A stretch of DNA of 42,994 bases, from positions 1-42,994 of the forward strand of contig JAUIKH010000003.1 of the NCBI GenBank assembly GCA_030430915.1, written 5' to 3'. Shown one piece after another: positions 33,711-41,968 of the stretch. The notes beneath the pieces were generated by a model. It saw only the letters and a program-made list of their open reading frames with translations, made no database searches and was not told the origin of the DNA. The position numbers were made by a program, and so were the translations under genes. The DNA comes from a bacterium (GTDB lineage Bacteria; Patescibacteriota; Saccharimonadia; Saccharimonadales; SZUA-47). Within the stretch, counting starts at the first letter, position 1. The number at the start of each line of letters is the position of its first letter.

Positions 33711-36700
33711 TTATTCTGCTGTGACAACTTCCTGATCCTCTACAACAACGTCATCTTCGAATTCATTGTTTTCAAATTCTTCTACTTCATCTTCATCACT
33801 ATCATCTTTTACTCCAGTTCCGACAGGGATTTTTCGACCAAGTATGACATTCTCTTTCAACCCAAACAGATTATCTACTTTACCGCTAGTAGCTGCTCCA
33901 ATTAGGACTCTTGTAGTATCTTGGAAGCTGGCCGCGCTTAGGAAAGAATCAGTTGAAAGACTAGCTTTTGTAATACCTAGTAGTAGCTGATTGTATCTAA
34001 TTAGCTGTTTTCCCTTATCAGATAATTTTTGGTTGATTTCTAGTACTGACTGCTTACTAACAATGTCACCTGTGACTAATTCACTATCCCCAGGCTCATC
34101 AACTTGAACTCGGCTAAACATTTGACGGACTATTATTTCCAAGTGTTTATCAGCAATATTTTGTCCTTGAGCTGCAAAAATGCTTAGAACTTCATTCATT
34201 ATGTATCTTTGTGTGTCTTCAGGTCCTGAATACTTCATTAATTCTTGAAGATTTAGTGAACCGTTGGTCAGTCTATCTCCAGCAACAACACTATCGCCAT
34301 CCTTTACTGTTAGCTGCTTATATCCAGGGATTTCGTATCTTTCAGATCCTTGTTTTCCTGGTGTTATAACCAGTTTATTTCCTTCAGCAATATCAACCAC
34401 ACCATTTATAGGTGATGTAACTACGTCTGATCCATCATCTTTACTTGCTAACACTTCGCCAGTTTGAACGGTGCTTCCAGATGCAACACGAACAATTTGA
34501 TCTTTAAGATTAATTTCCTTAACTTTTTTCTCCTTAGGAGCTATTTGTACAATGTACTTATCACCTTCTTCCCAAGTACTAACCACACCATCAACTTCTG
34601 AAAGAAAAGCCTGACCTTTAGGAGTTCTAGCTTCGAATAACTCTTCAACACGTGGAAGACCTGTGGTGATATCTTCACCAGCTACACCACCAGAGTGGAA
34701 AGTCTTAAGTGTTAACTGAGTTCCAGGTTCTCCGATACTTTGAGCCGCTATAACACCAACTGGGTGATACAGGCTGACTAATTGACCTGTCGCTGGGTCA
34801 TCACCATAACTTTTTTGAGGAATGCCTTTGACAGAAGGAACGGATAATACACTCATTATTTTCACACCATCAATTTTCTCATCTTTATCGATTGCTTCTG
34901 CTATATCTTTTGTGATTAGTTCACCTTTTTTAACATGACCAGGTACATCTACAGCTGAATATCTACCTTCTAATCTTGAACCGTAGGATACTCCAATATA
35001 TTCTGCACCTTTTCTGTAATGTGCAAATCCTGGGTCATCAATATCCTCATCAGTAGTGAACACATCTTGTGATACATCTACTAATCTTCTTGTTAGATAA
35101 CCTGAATCAGCTGTTTTCAAAGCAGTGTCAATCATACCCTTACGAGCACCACGTGTAGCTGTAAAGTATTCTAGAGGTGTAAATCCGTACTTATAGTTAC
35201 TGGTAATTGGTAGCTCGATTGCTTTACCGGTAGCATCTGTTACAACACCCATCATTCCGACTGCTGTCATAACCTGTCCAATGTTACCCCTAGCACCTGA
35301 GTTAACAGCTGTAGACATTGAACTATCTTCTTTAATGAACTGTGCAGCAATTGTATTTTGGACTTCATTTGTTGCTTTCATCCAGTTGTCAACTGTCAGT
35401 TTGTACCTTTCACTATCAGTGATGAATCCTTGATCATACTGATCACTGATTTCTGCTGCTTTCTTTTCACCCTCATCAATTATTTTTTGCACGCCATTAA
35501 CTTCACTGAAGTCATCCATTCCCATTGATAGACCAGACCTAGTAGCAAATTCAAATCCGACTCGTTTTAAATTGTCAGCTATAACAGCAGCGTGTTCTTG
35601 ACCATACTTATCATGAACCTGTGCTAAAACATTTTGTAGCTTTTTCTTAGTCATTTCAGAATCTTGAAATTCAAAATCATCAGGAAATATTTCGTTAAAT
35701 ATTAGTCTACCTAAAGTTGTCTCTCTTACTTCACCTCTGAAAGGAACTCTGACCTTTGTTTGAGCGTTAATTTTACCTAGATCTCTAGCCATTATTGCTT
35801 CTGCAATTGAGCCGAATTCTACATCATCCTTCTTTGATGCGCCTGGCTTATCATATGTTAGATAATATGCACCTAAAACAATATCTTGTTCTATGTGTAA
35901 TATTGGCGAACCATCTGCAGGTTTTAGCAAGTTCTTATTACTTGCCATTATATCTCTAGCCTCTGCTTGAGCTTCATCAGATAAAGGCAAGTGAACAGCC
36001 ATTTGGTCACCATCAAAGTCAGCGTTAAAACCTTTACACACTAGTGGATGAAGCTGAATAGCTTTACCTTCGATTAGTTTTGGCTGAAATGCTTGGATAG
36101 ACAATCTATGAAGACTTGGAGCTCTGTTTAGTAAAACGTATTTTCCTTTAATCACATGATCCAAAGCATCCCAAACAGGTGTTTCACCCAATTCAATCAT
36201 TCTAGTTGCACTACGAATGTTATGTGCGTAATCTTGCTCAATTAAATGACCTATAACAAATGGTTTGAACAGTTCTAGTGCCATCATTTTTGGTAATCCA
36301 CATTGGTCAATACTCAATTCAGGACCTGCAACAATTACTGAACGACCGGAATAATCTACACGCTTACCAAGAAGATTCTGTCTAAATCGACCTTGCTTTC
36401 CCTTAAGCATATCGCTTAGTGACTTAAGTCTTCTTCTCTGACCTGTAGAAGCAATAGCTCTACCAGATCTGGTTGAATTATTGTCAATTAACGCATCAAC
36501 AGCTTCTTGAAGCATTCTCTGCTCGTTTCTTCGAATTACTTCAGGTGCGTTTAAATCTATTAGTTTTTTAAGACGGTTGTTACGATTTATAACTCTTCGA
36601 TATAAATCATTTAAATCACTTGTTGCAAATCTACCACCAGTTAATTGGACCATAGGCCTTAGGTCTGGTGGGATAACAGGAAGTACAGATACACACATAC

Positions 36701-37574
36701 TTGTAGGTTTTATGCCTGCTCTATCCATACTTTCAAGCAGTCTTAATCGTTTCATTAATTTCTTACGACGCTGACCTTTTGCTTCTTCAACTTCTTCTTG
36801 AAGAGTAGTTATTAGTTCAGTCATATCTACCTGTCTTAGAAGAGCCTGTAGGGCTGTACCGCCCATTCCTACTTCAATAAGTTCTGAAACTGGATCAGGT
36901 AAGTTTCTATACTCTGATTCGGAAATTAGCGCTTGTTTCTCTAGGCTAGTCAATTGATCTTTTAGTTCAGCAAAATCAGCTTCAATTTCTTCGATTTCTT
37001 TGGTCTGCATCTTAGCCAGCTCTTTAAGGTTGGCTCCTTCAAGTTGTGATTCACCTTCATATCTTGACTTAACAGCCTCTTTAGCTGCTGCGAATTCAGC
37101 TTCTTTATCAGCTAGCAGCTTGTCACGGCCTTCTGTATCAACGCTGATAATTACATAACTTGCAAAATACGCTACTTTTTCTAGATTTTTAACTGTCATA
37201 CCAAGAAGAAGACCAATCGCACTTGGCGTACCTCTTAGAAACCATATGTGAGCTACAGGGGCAGCCAGCTGTATGTGACCCATGCGTTCTCGACGTACAA
37301 TGCTTTTAGTAACGACTTCGCCTTTTTTATCTACAGCTGCTTCACGACTTCTAACCCCTTTAAACTTAGCATCATGAGGGTTGATATCTTTAACCGGGCC
37401 AAAAATTCGCTCACAAAACAGTCCATCTCTTTCAGGTTTTTGAGTACGATAATTTATTGTTTCTGGCTTTGTAACTTCTCCATGGCTCCAATCAAGAATA
37501 TCATCTGCGCTTGCAACTGACAGTCGCACTGCATCAAAATCTGTAATGTTGATTCCGCTTGAATAATTTTTCAT
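33711..37574 (-). CDS. rpoC: RNA polymerase beta' subunit lacking both zinc sites
   Basis: Catalytic subunit, 1287 residues. The active-site NADFDGDQM is near 36003-36029 and the bridge-helix/trigger-loop region has GVIAAQSIGEPGTQLTLKTF. The N-terminal zinc ribbon is degenerate: between FGPVKDIN and VRRERMGH (residues 60-100) none of the four Cys is present. The second zinc site is also gone: the first Cys region reads DEDIDDPG and the CESRYGVCAKCYG-type segment reads VPSVKGIPQKSYG. The last 35 residues are highly acidic. The start is TAAATG with the rpoB stop, so the two are coupled. Confidence 0.97.
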   Translation of the reverse strand: MKNYSSGINITDFDAVRLSVASADDILDWSHGEVTKPETINYRTQKPERDGLFCERIFGPVKDINPHDAKFKGVRSREAAVDKKGEVVTKSIVRRERMGHIQLAAPVAHIWFLRGTPSAIGLLLGMTVKNLEKVAYFASYVIISVDTEGRDKLLADKEAEFAAAKEAVKSRYEGESQLEGANLKELAKMQTKEIEEIEADFAELKDQLTSLEKQALISESEYRNLPDPVSELIEVGMGGTALQALLRQVDMTELITTLQEEVEEAKGQRRKKLMKRLRLLESMDRAGIKPTSMCVSVLPVIPPDLRPMVQLTGGRFATSDLNDLYRRVINRNNRLKKLIDLNAPEVIRRNEQRMLQEAVDALIDNNSTRSGRAIASTGQRRRLKSLSDMLKGKQGRFRQNLLGKRVDYSGRSVIVAGPELSIDQCGLPKMMALELFKPFVIGHLIEQDYAHNIRSATRMIELGETPVWDALDHVIKGKYVLLNRAPSLHRLSIQAFQPKLIEGKAIQLHPLVCKGFNADFDGDQMAVHLPLSDEAQAEARDIMASNKNLLKPADGSPILHIEQDIVLGAYYLTYDKPGASKKDDVEFGSIAEAIMARDLGKINAQTKVRVPFRGEVRETTLGRLIFNEIFPDDFEFQDSEMTKKKLQNVLAQVHDKYGQEHAAVIADNLKRVGFEFATRSGLSMGMDDFSEVNGVQKIIDEGEKKAAEISDQYDQGFITDSERYKLTVDNWMKATNEVQNTIAAQFIKEDSSMSTAVNSGARGNIGQVMTAVGMMGVVTDATGKAIELPITSNYKYGFTPLEYFTATRGARKGMIDTALKTADSGYLTRRLVDVSQDVFTTDEDIDDPGFAHYRKGAEYIGVSYGSRLEGRYSAVDVPGHVKKGELITKDIAEAIDKDEKIDGVKIMSVLSVPSVKGIPQKSYGDDPATGQLVSLYHPVGVIAAQSIGEPGTQLTLKTFHSGGVAGEDITTGLPRVEELFEARTPKGQAFLSEVDGVVSTWEEGDKYIVQIAPKEKKVKEINLKDQIVRVASGSTVQTGEVLASKDDGSDVVTSPINGVVDIAEGNKLVITPGKQGSERYEIPGYKQLTVKDGDSVVAGDRLTNGSLNLQELMKYSGPEDTQRYIMNEVLSIFAAQGQNIADKHLEIIVRQMFSRVQVDEPGDSELVTGDIVSKQSVLEINQKLSDKGKQLIRYNQLLLGITKASLSTDSFLSAASFQDTTRVLIGAATSGKVDNLFGLKENVILGRKIPVGTGVKDDSDEDEVEEFENNEFEDDVVVEDQEVVTAE

Positions 37575-40500
37575 TTATTTGTCCTCCTCAATCTCTACGA
37601 GTGTTTCTTTAGTCTCTTCAGCTCCTTCAATTATCATTTCAGACTCCCCATCAATGTCTGGCTGCTCATCTTCAACATCATCAGATGATGGAGTGTCTTC
37701 GGAAACATCAACAGATGAAACCTCATCTTCCGGTAAATCAACAGTAGGCATGTGATCTGCCTCATCTTTTATATTCTTTGAAAGTAAGTCTTCAGCATCT
37801 AATACTTCTTTTTCATCAACAACTAAGTCCACCTTCAAACTAAGACCTTGTAATTCTTTAACGAGGACATTGAAGCTTTCTGGCACCTTAGGTCCAACTA
37901 TCTCTGTTCCCTTAATTATGGATTCGTAAGCTTTGCTTCTTCCATAAACGTCGTCAGATTTCAGTGTTAACATTTCTTGTAGTGTATTTGCAGCTCCGTA
38001 TGCTTCTAGAGCCCACACTTCCATTTCTCCAAACCTTTGACCACCATTTTGAGCTTTACCTCCAAGAGGCTGCTGTGTAACCATTGTATAAGGACCGGTA
38101 GATCGAGCGTGTATTTTATCAACAATCATATGGTTCAGCTTAATCATATACATTGAGCCAACAGTTGTTCTCTCTGAGAATGCCTCACCAGTTCGCCCAT
38201 CATAGAGCTGTTGTTTACCATCGTCAGGCAATCCAGCTTCTGTTAGTAATTCACGTATTTTTTCTATTGGCACTCCATTAAACGAAGGGCTTGCTATGTT
38301 TATGCCTAATGCTTTTGCTGCCATACCTAGGTGAGTCTCGAATAGCTGACCAATATTCATACGACTTGGAACTCCGAGCGGATTCAACACGATATCAACA
38401 GGAGTACCATCTTCAGAAAATGGCATATCTTCTTGTGGAAGAATTCTAGCTATTACACCTTTATTTCCGTGACGACCACCTAACTTATCTCCTACTGATA
38501 TTTTCCTCATCTGAGCTACAAATACTTGAATCTGCATGATCACGCCTGCTTTTAGCTCATGGCCATTAGCTCTTGAAAATACCTTTACACCAACTACTTT
38601 TCCGTGTTTACCATTGCTCATTCTTTGAGATGTATCACGAACCTCTTTAGCCTTTTCACCGAAAATTGCTCTTAGAAGTCTTTCCTCACTTGAAAGTTCC
38701 TGCTCTCCCTTAGGAGTAATTTTTCCTACCAAGATATCGCCTGGGTGAACATCTGCACCAATTCTAACTATTCCATCTTCATCAAGATGTCTTAATGCAT
38801 CTTCTGAAACATTTGGTATGTCACGAGTAACAATTTCTGGACCGAGCTTAGTTTCTCGAACTTCTGTCATGTAATCTACGATATGTACTGAAGTTAATGT
38901 GTCATCTTCAACCAATCTTCTAGATATAACTACAGCGTCTTCAAAGTTATATCCGTGCCATGGCATGAATGCAACTTGTAAGTTTTTACCCAATGCTAAC
39001 TCACCGCCTTCGATGGACATACCTTCAATTAGTATGTCGCCTTCCTTAACTTTGTCACCTGTATCTACAACAACTTTTTGATTAATTGATGAGCCCTCAT
39101 TACTTCTTAAGAAGTGCAGTGGAGTATATGTAGCTTTTCGTTTTTTGTAAGCTACGACTACTTTACCAGCGTGGGCTTCAACGACTTCTCCGTCATCCTC
39201 AGCTACCACTACTTGCCCAGAATTTCTTGCTGCAATACCTTCCATTCCTGTACCTACATGTGGAGCTTCAGGCTTGATAAGGGGCACGGCTTGCCTTTGC
39301 TGGTTGCTTCCCATCAAAGATCTATAAACATAGTTTTTTTCTATAAAAGGTATTAATCCAGCACTAGAACCTATAATCTGTCTTGGTGCAGCATCAATAT
39401 AGTTAACATCATTAGAGTCAACTTCAGCTGCTATTAATTGTCTCCTAGCACTTACTCTTGAATTAGCAAAATGTCCTTCATTGTCAATTTCTTCGCTAGC
39501 ATTCGCTATTACAGCTTTTTCTTCATCTGCAGCATCTAAAAATTCGATTTCTTTTGTAACGACTGCTTTAACTGGCCATGTTTTACGTTCTTTTACAGCT
39601 TCTAGTTTCTTTGCATCTGCTTTAGATATTTCTTGATTCTTTTTGACAATTACTTTGCCTGATTTGTCCTCAAGATTAACAGCAGCTATATGACCTGCAG
39701 AATTTTTAGCAGATACTGCATTTATAACTTTTCTATAAGGCGTTTCCATAAAGCCATAGTCATTAATCCGTGCGTACATTGCCATATTTAGTACTAGACC
39801 AATGTTTGCACCTTCTGGAGTCTCTACAGGACAAATTCTACCGTAGTGAGTTGCATGTGCGTCTCTAACTTCAAATCCAGCCCTTTCTCTTGAAAGTCCT
39901 CCAGGACCCATAGAGCTTAGACGTCGTTTATGAGCTAACTCTGATAATGGGTTAATCTGATCCATAAATTGAGATAGTTGTGAGCTGGCAAAGAATTCTC
40001 TTACCGCAGCAACAATTGGCCTTGCATTTATAAGCTGACCAGGAGTAACTGTTTCAATCTCACTCATTGACATTCTATCTTTTGCGTTTCTTTCCATACG
40101 CAGTAGACCTATTCTAAATTGTCTCTGGACAAGTTCACCAACCAATTTTATTCTACGATTTGCCAAGCTATCAATATCATCTGGTTCGTCTTGCGTAACA
40201 TTTAATCTTATTAATTCTGCAATAACTGCAACTAAGTCTTCTGTCCGCATTACTCGATTTTCTATAGTGTTAGGGACCTTCAAATCTAGTCGTTTGTTCA
40301 GTTTGTATCGTCCTACACGACTGAAATCAAATCTCTTGTAATTGAAAAACATATTTTCTATAAGGCTTCTTGCATTATCTACTGTTGCAAGGTCCCCCGG
40401 TCTAAGCCTTCTATAGACTTCAATTAGTGATTCATTAACACCTTTGGCTGGATCTTTTTCAAGAGTAGCTGTAATGTAGCTATCTTTAGCACTATCAACA

Positions 40501-41141
40501 TGCTTAAACTCATCACGCATTTGTTGTTCTGTAAGACCAAATGCTCTTAATAACGTTGTAACGGGTATCTTTCTTTTGCGGTCTATTTTTACAAATATTG
40601 CACCAGAAGTTGATGTTTCAAATTCTAACCAAGCACCTCTTCCTGGTATAACTTTAGCTCCGTAGTAGTTTGTTCCACCTGACTGATTAGCAGTAAAAAA
40701 TACACCTGCGCTTCTGATTAACTGACTTACCACTACACGTTCTGCGCCGTTAATGATAAATGTTCCACGAGAGGTCATCCAAGGATAGTCACCTAGGTAA
40801 ATTTCTTGATCTTTAACTTCACCTGTGACTTTATTTGTTAGTTCAACTACTGCCTTTAGAGGGGCATCATATGTGACGTTATTTTCACGAGCTTCTACCT
40901 CAGTCATCTTAGGATCTTCAAAGTGATAGTCCTTAAACCTAATACTAAGTTTTGTGCCTGTGTAGTCATCAATAGGGCTTATTTCTGATAGTATTTCGCC
41001 CAAACCTTCTTCTACGAACCACTGAAACGATTTATTTTGGTGGTCTACAAGATTTGGTAGATTAATTATTTCTTTTTTTTCTGTGTAGTATTTTCGTTCT
41101 TTAATGTTATTTTTTCTAGACAATTTCGCAGATTTCGCCAT
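37575..41141 (-). CDS. rpoB: RNA polymerase beta subunit
   Basis: Second-largest RNA polymerase subunit, 1188 residues. The rifampicin-pocket region reads SSQLSQFMDQINPLSELAHK, with the usual N or T after DQ replaced by Ile and the usual Thr before HK by Ala. GRICPVETPEG and the C-terminal GGKAQNGGQRFGEMEVWALE and YGAANTLQEML segments are intact. The last 70 residues are an acidic Asp/Glu/Ser tail. The ATG has TAGGAG. The usual upstream rplKAJL genes are not adjacent; clpP lies upstream instead, with a 184-base gap that must contain the promoter (a TTGACA at 41313-41308 has no good -10 partner). Confidence 0.97.
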   Translation of the reverse strand: MAKSAKLSRKNNIKERKYYTEKKEIINLPNLVDHQNKSFQWFVEEGLGEILSEISPIDDYTGTKLSIRFKDYHFEDPKMTEVEARENNVTYDAPLKAVVELTNKVTGEVKDQEIYLGDYPWMTSRGTFIINGAERVVVSQLIRSAGVFFTANQSGGTNYYGAKVIPGRGAWLEFETSTSGAIFVKIDRKRKIPVTTLLRAFGLTEQQMRDEFKHVDSAKDSYITATLEKDPAKGVNESLIEVYRRLRPGDLATVDNARSLIENMFFNYKRFDFSRVGRYKLNKRLDLKVPNTIENRVMRTEDLVAVIAELIRLNVTQDEPDDIDSLANRRIKLVGELVQRQFRIGLLRMERNAKDRMSMSEIETVTPGQLINARPIVAAVREFFASSQLSQFMDQINPLSELAHKRRLSSMGPGGLSRERAGFEVRDAHATHYGRICPVETPEGANIGLVLNMAMYARINDYGFMETPYRKVINAVSAKNSAGHIAAVNLEDKSGKVIVKKNQEISKADAKKLEAVKERKTWPVKAVVTKEIEFLDAADEEKAVIANASEEIDNEGHFANSRVSARRQLIAAEVDSNDVNYIDAAPRQIIGSSAGLIPFIEKNYVYRSLMGSNQQRQAVPLIKPEAPHVGTGMEGIAARNSGQVVVAEDDGEVVEAHAGKVVVAYKKRKATYTPLHFLRSNEGSSINQKVVVDTGDKVKEGDILIEGMSIEGGELALGKNLQVAFMPWHGYNFEDAVVISRRLVEDDTLTSVHIVDYMTEVRETKLGPEIVTRDIPNVSEDALRHLDEDGIVRIGADVHPGDILVGKITPKGEQELSSEERLLRAIFGEKAKEVRDTSQRMSNGKHGKVVGVKVFSRANGHELKAGVIMQIQVFVAQMRKISVGDKLGGRHGNKGVIARILPQEDMPFSEDGTPVDIVLNPLGVPSRMNIGQLFETHLGMAAKALGINIASPSFNGVPIEKIRELLTEAGLPDDGKQQLYDGRTGEAFSERTTVGSMYMIKLNHMIVDKIHARSTGPYTMVTQQPLGGKAQNGGQRFGEMEVWALEAYGAANTLQEMLTLKSDDVYGRSKAYESIIKGTEIVGPKVPESFNVLVKELQGLSLKVDLVVDEKEVLDAEDLLSKNIKDEADHMPTVDLPEDEVSSVDVSEDTPSSDDVEDEQPDIDGESEMIIEGAEETKETLVEIEEDK

Positions 41142-41325
41142 TTACTCTCCTACTCATCTCGCACATGAGCATTGTTAATTTTACATTAATATATATTTAG
41201 TGAAGACACTACTAGTGGCCTTATTCCGTGTTTTATCATAGGATAAATAACACAACTCACGTGTATACTACTTCTTAACATAGTATTTTCTCGTACTAGG
41301 AGCTGTTTGTCAAATACTAAATCAA

Positions 41326-41919
41326 CTATTTTATAACTTTATCAGCTATTCCGTACTTTACTGCTTCCTCAGCATCCATCCAATAATCTCGATCAACATC
41401 TTTCTCGATTCTTGATAACTTTTGACCAGTATTCTTAGCTAGAATGCTATTTAGTAATTTACGTATTTTTATACTTTCTTTTAGGTCTATCTCCATATCA
41501 CTAACTTTTCCGCGTGTACCACTTGATGGTTGGTGAATCATTACTTTAGCATTTGGTAATATCGCTCTTTTACCTTTAGTACCTGAGCTAAGTAAAAATG
41601 CGCCCATGCTAGCTTGGAGTCCAATACCCATAGTTTGGACATCATTTTTTATATATTTAATCGTGTCATAAATTGCCATCCCATCATAAACGCTGCCGCC
41701 TGGACTGTTTATATATAAATATATGTCTTTTTTGGCATCTTCGTTTTGCAAGAATAGTAACTGTGCAACGACTAAATTTGCAGTGTGAGAATTAACATCT
41801 GTTCCTAAGAATATTATTCTATCTTTTAAAAGTCGACTATAGATATCAAAAGCACGTTCTACGCGACCATCATTTTCAATTACGGTTGGTATCAAAATTG
41901 AGTTTTTTGGTTCTTTCAT
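41326..41919 (-). CDS. clpP: ATP-dependent Clp protease proteolytic subunit
   Basis: Serine peptidase forming the ClpP tetradecamer; degrades proteins delivered by Clp ATPases. From the ATG at 41919 it has 197 residues, the normal length. The catalytic Ser is in [13 protein letters not shown], the His in [13 protein letters not shown], and the Asp in [18 protein letters not shown]. The ORF extends to a TTG at 41955, but that lies inside the CIRCE operator and the -35 box, so it is rejected. No Shine-Dalgarno is present; the -10 box predicts transcription at the ATG. It follows tig, as is common. Confidence 0.96.
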   Translation of the reverse strand: MKEPKNSILIPTVIENDGRVERAFDIYSRLLKDRIIFLGTDVNSHTANLVVAQLLFLQNEDAKKDIYLYINSPGGSVYDGMAIYDTIKYIKNDVQTMGIGLQASMGAFLLSSGTKGKRAILPNAKVMIHQPSSGTRGKVSDMEIDLKESIKIRKLLNSILAKNTGQKLSRIEKDVDRDYWMDAEEAVKYGIADKVIK

Positions 41920-41923
41920 AAGT

Positions 41924-41935
41924 CGAGTATACTCG
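41924..41935. repeat. 12-base palindrome over the clpP -10 box
   Basis: CGAGTATACTCG is a perfect palindrome that contains the TATACT -10 box. It may bind a second regulator, or may be coincidental. Confidence 0.35.
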
Positions 41936-41955
41936 GTAAGCTTAGCACTCGTCAA
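41926..41955 (-). promoter_or_regulatory. clpP promoter predicting a leaderless mRNA
   Basis: Minus strand TTGACG (41955-41950), 18 bases, TATACT (41931-41926). The -10 ends 6 bases before the ATG, so initiation at the usual distance falls on the start codon. The -35 lies within the CIRCE element, so HrcA binding would block polymerase. Confidence 0.7.
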
Positions 41956-41968
41956 GTATGAGTGCTAA
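41942..41968. promoter_or_regulatory. CIRCE operator (HrcA binding site)
   Basis: TTAGCACTC, nine bases, GAGTGCTAA: an exact match to the CIRCE consensus with the canonical spacer length. It begins immediately after the tig stop and overlaps the clpP -35 box. CIRCE is the known operator of the heat-shock repressor HrcA, so clpP is predicted to be derepressed on heat shock. hrcA itself is not in the window. Confidence 0.95.

Noticed and set aside
41920-41955. TTG start of clpP at 41955
   Set aside because: It lies inside the CIRCE element and -35 box, upstream of the -10, so it would not be in the mRNA; the ATG at 41919 gives the normal length.
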